DNA of 64,000 bases, taken from assembly GCA_028292245.1 (NCBI GenBank), contig JAQGMS010000280.1, positions 1-64,000 on the forward strand, written 5' to 3'. The position numbers and the translations under genes are program-made. The notes below the pieces were generated by a model. The model did not search any database, was not told the origin of the DNA, and worked only from the letters and a program-made list of their open reading frames with translations. This stretch comes from Ramlibacter sp. GTDB lineage: Bacteria; Pseudomonadota; Gammaproteobacteria; Burkholderiales; Burkholderiaceae_C. Each line of letters begins with the position of its first letter. Positions within the stretch are counted from its first letter, which is position 1. Positions 8,844 to 17,636 of this stretch are shown in pieces.

Positions 8844-10139
8844 ATGAGCCCGATTCCAACCGTCCGCTTCCTCACCGGCATCACCACCACCGGCACGCCG
8901 CACCTGGGCAACTATGTCGGCGCCATCCGCCCCGCGGTCGAGGCCAGCCGCCGCGCCGGCACCCAGAACTTCTATTTCCTGGCCGACTACCACGCGCTCA
9001 TCAAGTGCGACGAACCGGCCCGCATCCAGCGCTCCACGCTGGAGATCGCGGCCTGCTGGCTGGCCGCCGGGCTCGACCCGGAGCACGTGTTCTTCTACCG
9101 GCAGTCCGATATCCCCGAGGTCCCCGAGCTGACCTGGCTCTTGACCTGCGTCACGGGCAAGGGCCTGCTCAATCGCGCCCATGCCTACAAGGCTTCGGTG
9201 GACAAGAACGTCGCCGCCGGCAGCGACCCGGATGCGGACGTGACGGCGGGCCTGTTCATGTACCCGGTGCTGATGGCCGCCGACATCCTGATGTTCAAGG
9301 CGCACAAGATCCCGGTGGGCCGCGACCAGGTCCAGCACATCGAGATGGCGCGCGACATCGCGCAAAGCTTCAATCACCTGTACGGCGAGCATTTCGTGCT
9401 GCCCGAAGCGGCGATCGACGAATCGGTCGCGATGCTTCCCGGGCTGGACGGCCGCAAGATGAGCAAGAGCTACGACAACATCATCCCGTTGTTCGCGCCG
9501 CCCGAGTTGATCCGCAAGCAGATCGCCAACATCGTCACCGACTCGCGCGCGCCCGGCGAGCCCAAGCAGGTCGACGGCTCCGCGCTGTTCCAGATTTACC
9601 AGGCCTTTGCCTCCGCCGAAGAAACGCAAGCCCTGCGCAAGGCCTACGCCGACGGCATCGGCTGGGGCGACGCCAAGCAATTGCTGTTCGAACGGATCGA
9701 CCGCGAAATCGCCCCGATGCGCGAGCGCCACGACGCGTTGATCAACAACCCGGCGCAGCTGGAGAAGATCCTGCGCGCGGGCGCCGACAAGGCTCGCCAG
9801 ATCGCGACGCCGTTCATGGGCGAGTTGCGGCACGCGGTCGGCCTGCGCAACCTGGCCGCGCCGGCGGGCACGGCGCCCAAGGCCAGGCAGGCCAAGGCCG
9901 CGCTGCCCTCGTTCAAGCAATATCGCGAAGCCGATGGCCGCCACTACTTCAAGCTGGTCGATGCGGCCGGCGCGCTGCTGGCCCAGAGCACCGGCTTCGC
10001 GTCGCCGCAAGACGCCGGCCGCGCCGTCGCGCAACTCAGGCAAGGCCGCCTGGACGGCCTGGAAAAGGCCTTGCAACTGGCTGACGGCGTCACCGCCGCC
10101 CAGCTGTCCGCCGCCCTCGCCGTCCTGTCGCAAGCCTGA
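8844..10139 (+). CDS. trpS: Tryptophan--tRNA ligase
   Basis: Class I aminoacyl-tRNA synthetase charging tRNA-Trp. The HIGH-type motif is TGTPHLGNYVGA near residue 15 and the KMSKS motif is GRKMSKSYDN near 207. At 431 residues it is longer than the usual 330-340. The extra C-terminal part (about residues 350-395, SFKQYREADGRHYFKLVD and FASPQDAGRAV) resembles a DUF1508/YegP-type module, as in other betaproteobacterial TrpS proteins. Last gene of the + strand run starting at 5750, 10 bp after the M50 gene. Confidence 0.95.
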   Translation: MSPIPTVRFLTGITTTGTPHLGNYVGAIRPAVEASRRAGTQNFYFLADYHALIKCDEPARIQRSTLEIAACWLAAGLDPEHVFFYRQSDIPEVPELTWLLTCVTGKGLLNRAHAYKASVDKNVAAGSDPDADVTAGLFMYPVLMAADILMFKAHKIPVGRDQVQHIEMARDIAQSFNHLYGEHFVLPEAAIDESVAMLPGLDGRKMSKSYDNIIPLFAPPELIRKQIANIVTDSRAPGEPKQVDGSALFQIYQAFASAEETQALRKAYADGIGWGDAKQLLFERIDREIAPMRERHDALINNPAQLEKILRAGADKARQIATPFMGELRHAVGLRNLAAPAGTAPKARQAKAALPSFKQYREADGRHYFKLVDAAGALLAQSTGFASPQDAGRAVAQLRQGRLDGLEKALQLADGVTAAQLSAALAVLSQA

Positions 10140-10218
10140 CGGGGCGCGGCGCTCGGTGATGGCATGCTAATGACAACCCCTAAACGCGGCCGGCCAAACG
10201 GAGTTATCCTTACTTCTT

Positions 10219-10842
10219 ATGACCGCTGAAACCAAAACTCCCAAACCGATGTGCGTGTACGTCATCGACGACCATCCGCTGATGCGCGAGGCCGTGGTGA
10301 TGCTGCTCAGGCGCCTGCGTCCCGGCGCCACGGTGGTCGAGCTCGACCGCATCGGCGGTGTCGAAGCCGCCGTCAAGCAGCATGGCATACCGGACCTGAT
10401 CTGCCTGGACCTGAAGTTGCCCGACACCACCGGCACGTCCGGCATCCATGAGCTGAAGAACCGGTTTCCCGAAACACCGCTGGCGGTACTGTCCGCATCG
10501 CCCGCGGCCGACGCCGAGGAGCAGTGCATCGAGGCCGGCGCCGACATCTATATCGAGAAATCTTCAGGCGCGCAGGAAATCGGCAACGCCCTGCGGGCGC
10601 TGCTCAATGCGGACGGCGGCTTCGAGGAACTCTCGCCGACCGACAACAAGCTGTCCAAGCGCCAGAAGCAATTGATCGTGATGCTCGACCGCGGCCTGTC
10701 GAACCGCGAGATCGCCGACGAACTGGGTATCAGCGAGCACACCGTGAAGGTGCACCTGTGGCGGCTGTTCCGCCGCCTGGGCGTCAAGAGCCGCACCCAG
10801 ACCATCCACTACGCGCGCACTCACGGAATGCTGACCAGCTGA
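10219..10842 (+). CDS. NarL/LuxR-family response regulator
   Basis: 207 residues. N-terminal receiver domain with acidic pair IDDHP (residues 16-20), phosphoacceptor D64 in ICLDLKLPD, and the conserved Lys in YIEKSSG near 113. The C-terminal LuxR helix-turn-helix is near 145-200 (LSNREIADELGISEHTVKVH). It converges with the histidine kinase at 10821-12236 and the two coding regions overlap by 22 bp tail to tail, so they are an obvious candidate cognate pair, transcribed from opposite strands. Confidence 0.93.
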   Translation: MTAETKTPKPMCVYVIDDHPLMREAVVMLLRRLRPGATVVELDRIGGVEAAVKQHGIPDLICLDLKLPDTTGTSGIHELKNRFPETPLAVLSASPAADAEEQCIEAGADIYIEKSSGAQEIGNALRALLNADGGFEELSPTDNKLSKRQKQLIVMLDRGLSNREIADELGISEHTVKVHLWRLFRRLGVKSRTQTIHYARTHGMLTS

Positions 10843-12236
10843 GCCACCGATGCGGCCGCGCGATCGGCCGCATCCTGCGCATCGGTGGGCTGCAACATCA
10901 GCCGGAACACCGTTCCCAGGCCCGGCCGCGAGGCCAGGTTGAGCGGGTGGCCCAGGATGGCCGCCAGCCGCGCGACGATGTACAGCCCCAGCCCGAAACC
11001 GTCCTCGGTGCCCGCGTGGCTGGGCACCTTGTAGAACTCCCGGAAGATTTCGCGCTGGTGCACCGGTGCGATGCCCAGGCCCGTGTCCCAGACCTCGATG
11101 CGGCGCCCGGCCGCGGTGGAGCGCGACGCCACCAGCACGCCGCCGCGCTGCGTGTACTTGACGGCGTTGGACACGAGGTTGCCGACGATGCGGCGCAGCA
11201 AGATCGGATCGGACAACACCGTGCCGGGCGTGACGTGGATGCGGAACTCCAGCCCCTTGGCCTGTGCCAGCGGCCGGTACTGCAGCTCCAGGTCATGGAG
11301 CAGCTTGGCCAGGTCGACCGGCTCGATGGTCAACTTGATCTTGCCCGAGTCCAGCCGCACCAGGTCGAACAGCGAGTCGAACAATGCGTTGACGGCCTTG
11401 GTCGACTCCACGATCTTCGGCGCGATCTCGTGCACCAGTTCCGGCTCGCTGCCCAGCCAGTCGGCGTACAGGCTCAGTGCATGGACCGGCTGGCGGATGT
11501 CGTGCGCGGCGCTGGCCAGGAACCGGTTCTTGATTTCGACGGCGTCCAGCGCCGCCTGCGTCTGCCGGGTGAGCGACTCGATCAGCTGGTTGTTGCGGTA
11601 CTGCAGCTCGAAATTGCGCCGGTGCGTCATATGCAGCCGCAGCCCCGCCTGGCGCAGCACCTGCCAGAAGATCACCAGCAGCGCGATCACCCAATAGTGA
11701 TAGTAGGGTCCGTGAAACTGCAACTCCACTCCGACGCGCCACAGCATCACTGCCAGCGCCGTCAGCGCCAGCGTGTCCAGGTAGGCGCGCAAGGTCGCCA
11801 GGTGGCTCGACAGGCTGTTGATCGAGAACATCGCCAGGCCGGCCATGATCAGCCAGCAGATGAACTGGTCGGACAGCGACGAGCGGTCGAAATACAGGAG
11901 CGTGGTCAGGCCCCAGACCAAGGCGCTGACCGACCACAGGCCGCGGTAGCGGGCGAAGAAGGTCAGGTGCTCGGCCGGGCCGTGGGCCATCACCTCGGTC
12001 ACGTACTTGCGGATGATGGCGAAGCGCGAGGCCGCGACCGCGACGGCGGCCGAAGTCCACAGCGCCAGTGCGCCGATGGTGGCGTCGTCCCACAGCACGC
12101 CCAGGAAGATCGGGATCAGCAGAAGGCCGACCAATTGGGTGGTGCGGGCCGTGCGCATCAGGCTGCGGATCAGCTCGGCCTCGACCCATTGGGCCTCGGC
12201 CGGAGTAGCGATCGGGGGCGCGACGTCGGGCTTCAT
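10821..12236 (-). CDS. Membrane sensor histidine kinase
   Basis: 471 residues. Residues 30-195 hold about six hydrophobic helices with short loops, so the sensor is membrane-embedded rather than a large periplasmic domain. The DHp H-box is ASAAHDIRQPVHALSL with H245. The catalytic domain shows the N box NLVSNAVKYT, G1 VWDTGLGI, and G2 GFGLGLYIV. The AHDIRQP variant places it in the HK group often paired with LuxR-type regulators. Its last 22 bp overlap the convergent regulator gene. Signal unknown. Confidence 0.92.
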   Translation of the reverse strand: MKPDVAPPIATPAEAQWVEAELIRSLMRTARTTQLVGLLLIPIFLGVLWDDATIGALALWTSAAVAVAASRFAIIRKYVTEVMAHGPAEHLTFFARYRGLWSVSALVWGLTTLLYFDRSSLSDQFICWLIMAGLAMFSINSLSSHLATLRAYLDTLALTALAVMLWRVGVELQFHGPYYHYWVIALLVIFWQVLRQAGLRLHMTHRRNFELQYRNNQLIESLTRQTQAALDAVEIKNRFLASAAHDIRQPVHALSLYADWLGSEPELVHEIAPKIVESTKAVNALFDSLFDLVRLDSGKIKLTIEPVDLAKLLHDLELQYRPLAQAKGLEFRIHVTPGTVLSDPILLRRIVGNLVSNAVKYTQRGGVLVASRSTAAGRRIEVWDTGLGIAPVHQREIFREFYKVPSHAGTEDGFGLGLYIVARLAAILGHPLNLASRPGLGTVFRLMLQPTDAQDAADRAAASVAQLVSIP

Positions 12237-12283
12237 GGCCCGAGTCTAGAGCACCGCCCGCCCGCGCCCGCCGAGGGGCAGCG

Positions 12284-12652
12284 CTAAGCCAGGGCGGCGC
12301 AGAAGTCGATGAAGCGGTCCATGTCGTGGGCCTTGTGGAACACCGCGTCGGCGCCCAGCGCCATGCAGTGCCTGTGAATCGCCGGCGAAACATAGTTGCT
12401 CAGCACCACGGCCTTGCCACCGGCCGACCAGGCGCGGCACTTGGACAGCACGCCCATGCCGGTGCCCGCGTCCAGGATGAGGTCGATCACCGCGAGATCC
12501 CAGCCGTGCGGGTTTTCTTCGAGCCAGAGGTTGGCCTCGGCCTCGGTTGTCACGGTGGACACCGGCGCGATGTCGCCGATGCTGCCCAGCAGATCGGCCA
12601 CGATGCCATGAACCCGACGGTCGTCCTCCACCAACAGCACGCGAATAGTCAT
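12284..12652 (-). CDS. Single-domain response regulator (receiver only)
   Basis: 122 residues, a receiver domain with nothing attached: acidic pair at VEDDRR (residues 9-11), phosphoacceptor D57 in LAVIDLIL, the switch residue in VVLSNY, and Lys in FHKAHD. The ATG at 12652 is chosen because the receiver fold starts there; the frame is open further upstream without similarity. It lies 47 bp upstream of the histidine kinase on the same strand, so kinase and receiver may be co-transcribed. Such stand-alone receivers act as phosphate sinks or through protein contacts. Confidence 0.88.
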   Translation of the reverse strand: MTIRVLLVEDDRRVHGIVADLLGSIGDIAPVSTVTTEAEANLWLEENPHGWDLAVIDLILDAGTGMGVLSKCRAWSAGGKAVVLSNYVSPAIHRHCMALGADAVFHKAHDMDRFIDFCAALA

Positions 12653-12756
12653 CCGGTCGGCATTGTTGACGGTTTGCGCCCACAGGTCTGCCAGACGCGT
12701 CCTACACGCGCACGTGCCAACTCTTCGGTAAGCTGGCCCTTCGCTCGACAATCACC

Positions 12757-13116
12757 ATGCGCTTGCTGCAACGAATCACGGATTGGGCTGCAGGGTCCTC
12801 CAGATCCACGGCGCTGCCGGCCAGGCAGGCCGCGGCCGATGGCGTCGACTTCAATAAGAGCAACGCGAACGACGAGGTTCTGGCCAAGCTGGCCCATCAG
12901 ATGCGCAATTCACTGGGTGCCATCGCTGCGGCAAACAATGTGCTGCAAGCCGCCGCGCCGGGGGGCGGCGATGCTGCCGAGGCACAGGCCATCATCGAGC
13001 GGCAAACACGCACTCTCGGGTACCTGATGAACGAGTTGCTCAGCCGGGCCGGCACCCAACCCCAGTCACCCGGGCAAGCGGGCAACGGGCTGGCAGCCCG
13101 CCTGAGTACAGACTGA
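12757..13116 (+). CDS. Stand-alone HisKA (DHp) domain protein
   Basis: 119 residues. The centre (about 40-100) is a histidine-kinase dimerisation/phosphoacceptor helix pair: LAKLAHQMRNSLGAI with H47 followed by an E/R-rich second helix ending in LGYLMNELLSR. No ATP-binding domain follows; the protein stops at a short polar tail and 98 bp later the NtrC-type regulator begins. It could serve as a phosphotransfer relay or a kinase partner domain. The frame shows no sign of a downstream ATPase remnant. Function is inferred from the domain only. Confidence 0.75.
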   Translation: MRLLQRITDWAAGSSRSTALPARQAAADGVDFNKSNANDEVLAKLAHQMRNSLGAIAAANNVLQAAAPGGGDAAEAQAIIERQTRTLGYLMNELLSRAGTQPQSPGQAGNGLAARLSTD

Positions 13117-13214
13117 CAGCCCAACTTCACCGTTCGTTAACGACGAGCCCGCATGACTCCAGAAATAATGGCTTTGCCCCTCTTCGAGATTTCTGTCAGA
13201 AGGAAGCTGAGCGA

Positions 13215-14561
<1,347 letters not shown>

Positions 14562-14638
14562 CCCGCGGCTTGCCGCAATATTTACCGCCGAGCAGGCCCG
14601 CCGCGAGCGTCGGCCCTTGAATTACAAGGAGGTTTTGC

Positions 14639-14653
14639 GGGCACGAAGCTTGC
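14639..14653 (+). promoter_or_regulatory. Sigma-54 (-24/-12) promoter upstream of the KGG stress gene
   Basis: The sequence GGGCACG-AAGC-TTGC matches the consensus TGGCACG-N4-TTGC with exact spacing (GG and GC ten bases apart) and differs only at the first T. It lies between the NtrC-type activator and the KGG gene at 14697, predicting a start about 12 bp downstream of the GC and a 5' leader of roughly 30 bases. Seen directly; activity is inferred. Confidence 0.72.
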
Positions 14654-14696
14654 CCTATGCAGAGAGTCTTCCACCCCCCACCCGAAAGGACGGATC

Positions 14697-14930
14697 ATGG
14701 CTCTTCAGGAATCTCCCACCAGCGCCGGCAAGGACAGCGTTGTAACTTCGCGTCGCAGCTTGCGCGGCTTCGCAGCGATGGATCCACAGCGCCAGCGTGA
14801 AATCGCCAGCCTGGGCGGCCGCGCCGCCCACCAGAGCGGCCATGCGCACGAATTCACGACCGAGGAAGCGCGCGTGGCCGGCCGCAAGCGCCATGCCCGC
14901 GGCGACAGCAGCCCCAGCGGCACCAGCTGA
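14697..14930 (+). CDS. KGG-type general stress protein
   Basis: 77 residues, strongly hydrophilic. It carries two degenerate KGG/YciG-like repeats: GFAAMDPQRQREIASLGGRAAH and, after a spacer, FTTEEARVAGRKRH. AAGGA lies 6 bp before the ATG. Members are small stress-induced proteins of unknown biochemistry (Con-10/GsiB/YciG-like). A sigma-54 promoter directly upstream and the neighbouring NtrC-type activator suggest specific control. Confidence 0.85.
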   Translation: MALQESPTSAGKDSVVTSRRSLRGFAAMDPQRQREIASLGGRAAHQSGHAHEFTTEEARVAGRKRHARGDSSPSGTS

Positions 14931-14988
14931 CGCGCTGTGAGCCTGATCCGCCGCGGTTGTAGGACGCGGCGGGTCGCGGTTGGTCCCC

Positions 14989-15006
14989 GGCACTGACAGG
15001 AGTGCC
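14989..15006. other. Perfect 6-bp inverted repeat upstream of the 15056 gene
   Basis: GGCACT-gacagg-AGTGCC forms a perfect dyad 50 bp before the next start codon. There is no T run, so it is not a typical intrinsic terminator. It could be an operator or a hairpin closing the KGG transcript. Confidence 0.35.
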
Positions 15007-15055
15007 CCCTGGCCGGCCCTAGGATGACGCATAGTCTTTCCGAAGGAGCCGCCTC

Positions 15056-15379
15056 ATGGATCATGCACAAGCCGACGCCCATACCGCCGCTGAGGCGTTG
15101 TCGCGCGCATGCACGGCCCTCTGGGTGGCGACGCTTTCTCTGATGACTGCCTTCATGGGCACCTCGGCTCCCGTGCATCGCTTGCGGATCGCCCGCAAGA
15201 TCGCCAGCAACTTCGAACTGCTGCGCGAGCAGCGCGACTGCTTTTCGCCCGAGTGCTGCGCAAGCTTCTCCAATCTCGCCAAACACTGGACTGCCAAAGC
15301 TGACCAACTCGCGCGCCAGGAAGATCGTCCGCGCGGCGGGTTGGGCTTGTTCCGGCCCGCCCTATTTGGCGTGCGCTGA
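15056..15379 (+). CDS. Hypothetical protein, 107 residues
   Basis: Starts MDHAQADAHTAAEALSRA with GGAG about 9 bp upstream. One moderately hydrophobic segment (ALWVATLSLMTAFMGTSAP, residues 21-39) is followed by a basic helical part (RLRIARKIASNFELLREQR) and a Cys pair in SPECCAS. No family recognised. It follows the KGG gene with a 125 bp gap containing the dyad at 14989. Coding potential is moderate: the codon choice fits the neighbours. Confidence 0.55.
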   Translation: MDHAQADAHTAAEALSRACTALWVATLSLMTAFMGTSAPVHRLRIARKIASNFELLREQRDCFSPECCASFSNLAKHWTAKADQLARQEDRPRGGLGLFRPALFGVR

Positions 15380-15401
15380 GAGTGCGGCGCCGACCGTTAG
15401 G

Positions 15402-15614
15402 TCAGGGCGCCGGATTTTTGGAGTCTTTGGTGTCGTCGGCGTCCGGGTTGTCCTCGGCTCGCTCCTCTTGCGCGGCTTCCGGGGTGCCCGCACTCGCACG
15501 CTGCGAAGCCTCGGGATGCGCTTGGCTATTGATGTGAGGGATGACGCTGGCGGCGCCATGGCCCGAGCGCGACGGCCGGGACGGCTCGTTACCGGTAGAT
15601 TTGGAAATTGACAT
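15402..15614 (-). CDS. Small hydrophilic hypothetical protein, 70 residues
   Basis: From the ATG at 15614 the product begins MSISKSTGNEPSRPSR and ends rich in Asp, Glu, Ala and Pro (AEDNPDADDTKDSKNPAP). It is polar, disordered-looking and without membrane segments. The frame extends upstream to 15683 with a less protein-like start. No Shine-Dalgarno is evident. No family recognised; could be a spurious frame. Confidence 0.4.
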   Translation of the reverse strand: MSISKSTGNEPSRPSRSGHGAASVIPHINSQAHPEASQRASAGTPEAAQEERAEDNPDADDTKDSKNPAP

Positions 15615-15718
15615 TACGAGGCATGGTACGGACTCCCTTTGCCCGGTCATCAGAAGCCAAAGTCGCACGAGGCTGTAATCCAAGTCCTACGCAGCGCGCT
15701 GAAAAGCAAGCGCCAATC

Positions 15719-16561
15719 TCACTCCACCAGGTAACGCCAGCTGATTCCTAGCTGCCGAGTGCTGTACGCCGCTCCGGATGCGGTGGCGGAATGGACAGCG
15801 CGGACCCATAGCGCCCAGCCTTGCCGGGGGGCGACTGAAACGAAGGCGCCTGCCTCGACCACCCGCGTCAGCGCCCGCGCGCGATAAGCGTAGAAGTCCG
15901 GTCCGACGGCGGGGTCGCCGGCCTCGGCCTCGATGCCCGTTACGCCGTACTCCTTGACCGACGACGAGAATGCCTGGTCGCCGCGCGCCAGGCTCCAGCG
16001 GGCGTAGCCGCCACCACGTCCGAGGTGGTAGGCGCCTTCCAGGTCAAGCGCGCGCTCAAGCTGGTCGAAGACCGGCCCGGAGTCCGCCACGGCCCGTGTC
16101 AATCGCAGTCCGGCGCTGGCGGAGATGCGGTCCGTCAAGTTAGCGCCGGTCGAAACGCTGGCCACCCCGCGAGTCAGATTGCGAATCGCACTGTTGGAGC
16201 GCGCGCTGCGCTCGACCGCCAGGCCCAGTTCGTACCAGGGAGCAGTGAAGCCCACTTCCGGCTGGATGCGGTATGTCGCGCCGCCACCGAGGTTGAGTTC
16301 GTTCAGTCCATGGTAGAGATCATGCTGGCGAAGGCTGGCGTGCCCATGCAACACCCAGCCACTGCGCTCGTCGATGCGTTGGGAACGCGCCACCCGAAGC
16401 GTCGCGGCCTGGATGAACTCCGCCGGCACGCCCTCGCCCCGCTCGGCCCGGGCCGGATTTCCGTCGTGCTCCAACGAGAACTCCGACTCCACCCGCGTTC
16501 CGGCCGCCAAGCCGGGCACGCACGCAGCGGCCAGGGCCAGCGCGGCCAGCCGCCGCGCCAT
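15719..16561 (-). CDS. Secreted beta-barrel-like outer membrane protein
   Basis: 280 residues from the ATG at 16561, which begins a clear signal peptide (MARRLAALALAAACVPGLAAG). The alternative ATG at 16600 adds 13 residues before it. The mature part alternates polar and hydrophobic residues in strand-like stretches (TRVESEFSLEHDGN, ATYRIQPEVGFTAPWYELGLAVERSA) and ends in ISWRYLVE, compatible with a 10-14-stranded barrel. No family recognised. It is divergent from the FecR-domain gene with about 75 bp between starts, suggesting shared control. Confidence 0.7.
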   Translation of the reverse strand: MARRLAALALAAACVPGLAAGTRVESEFSLEHDGNPARAERGEGVPAEFIQAATLRVARSQRIDERSGWVLHGHASLRQHDLYHGLNELNLGGGATYRIQPEVGFTAPWYELGLAVERSARSNSAIRNLTRGVASVSTGANLTDRISASAGLRLTRAVADSGPVFDQLERALDLEGAYHLGRGGGYARWSLARGDQAFSSSVKEYGVTGIEAEAGDPAVGPDFYAYRARALTRVVEAGAFVSVAPRQGWALWVRAVHSATASGAAYSTRQLGISWRYLVE

Positions 16562-16635
16562 CGAACCAGTATCTTGGGGTATCGTGCAGAAGGGGCGCAT
16601 GCCCCGACTCTAAATGCCCGATCGGTAAAAAAGCA

Positions 16636-17334
16636 ATGCGTGACCAGGATCGCCCTCACCCCGACAAGCGCCTCATGCTCAAGGCCCTTGCCGCCGGCCT
16701 GATGGGCGCACGGCCCTTGGCCGCTTCGTCACAACTCCTGGGCCGAATCCCTGCGCCACTGCCCCCCGGCCAATCGATCTACGACCTGCGAGGCCCGGTG
16801 ACGGTGAACAACAATCCGGCCACGATGGAAACCGCGATCCGTGCAGGCGACGTGGTAGCTACGGGGCCGAGCGGCACTGTGGTGTTCGTTGTCGGGCCCG
16901 ACGCTTTTCTGTTGCGCGAAAACAGCCAGCTTCGCCTGGAGGGCGACAGCCTCCTGCTCGACTCGCTGAATCTGGTGACCGGCGCGGTGTTGAGCGTGTT
17001 CGGCAAGTCGCAGCACAAGCTGGTCATGCCCACCGCGACCATCGGCATCCGCGGGACCGGCCTGTATGCCGTAGCCCAGCCCGACCTCTCCTATCTGTGC
17101 ACCTGCTACGGAGTGGTCGACATCCAGGCCACCGGCAGCGACCAGGCCGAGACGATAGCATCGACGCACCACGATGCGCCCCGCTATATCGCGGCGGACG
17201 GCGACCAGCGCATTCGGCCCGCGCCGTTCATCGATCACACCGACGACGAGCTCATGCTGATCGAGACGTTGGTCGGCCGGCGGCCGCCGTTCTCGCTGTT
17301 CGATCCAGGCTACGGTGGGAGGCCGAGGTACTGA
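16636..17334 (+). CDS. FecR-domain protein
   Basis: 232 residues. The N-terminus contains a Tat-like or short export segment (KRLMLKALAAGLMGARPLAASS). The centre is a FecR domain: AIRAGDVVATGPSGTVVFVVGPDAFLLRENSQLRL, then GAVLSVFG and TATIGIRGTGLYA, the usual FecR signature. A Cys-containing segment (SYLCTCYGVVDIQAT) follows. FecR domains occur in periplasmic signal-transfer proteins and in surface proteins; no sigma factor gene is adjacent here, so the FecI-FecR iron-sensing role is not supported. Divergent from the barrel-like gene. Confidence 0.82.
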   Translation: MRDQDRPHPDKRLMLKALAAGLMGARPLAASSQLLGRIPAPLPPGQSIYDLRGPVTVNNNPATMETAIRAGDVVATGPSGTVVFVVGPDAFLLRENSQLRLEGDSLLLDSLNLVTGAVLSVFGKSQHKLVMPTATIGIRGTGLYAVAQPDLSYLCTCYGVVDIQATGSDQAETIASTHHDAPRYIAADGDQRIRPAPFIDHTDDELMLIETLVGRRPPFSLFDPGYGGRPRY

Positions 17335-17380
17335 GAAACTCGTGACGAGCCGGACGCCTGCGCTTGGGTTTTGGCTTGAT

Positions 17381-17444
17381 TGGCGGAGCAGGTGGGATTC
17401 GAACCCACGGTACGGCATAACCGTACACCGGATTTCGAGTCCGA
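17381..17444 (-). tRNA. 3' fragment of tRNA-Ser(CGA); attL-like core of the integrated element
   Basis: On the minus strand the sequence gives the anticodon stem-loop with CTCGAAA (anticodon CGA at 17435-17437), a long variable arm (GTACGG-TTAT-GCCGTAC), a perfect T arm (GTGGG TTCGAAT CCCAC) and the acceptor 3' strand CTGCTCC-G-CCA. The matching 5' half (acceptor GGAGCAG and D arm) is absent: the 33 bases before the anticodon do not pair with the 3' half. Identity to a tRNA stops in the anticodon stem, the classic crossover zone of tRNA-targeting integrases, and an integrase gene follows 190 bp away. This is therefore a fragment, not a functional tRNA. Confidence 0.85.
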
Positions 17445-17636
17445 ACCGAGACACCTATCCGCATGATTCCGATTCGTTGATTAGAATACATCACCGAGGA
17501 AAACCCTTATAAATCAACGACTTAAGATTACCTCAAGGTAATTTTTCTCAACCCGTTCGTTGATGGATATTGATCTAAATTCCGCGCCCGCCGCTACATG
17601 GCGGCTACACGGAATCCTCGGACAAGGATGCAAACC

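Noticed and set aside
10524..12287. 587-codon + strand frame across regulator and kinase genes
   Set aside because: Both real genes in this interval have complete domain motifs; the frame is Gln/Arg-rich antisense shadow.
17381..17470. Intact tRNA-Ser gene
   Set aside because: A start 33 bases before the anticodon gives GGAATCA, which does not pair with the 3' CTGCTCC, and the D stem does not form. Only the 3' half is tRNA.
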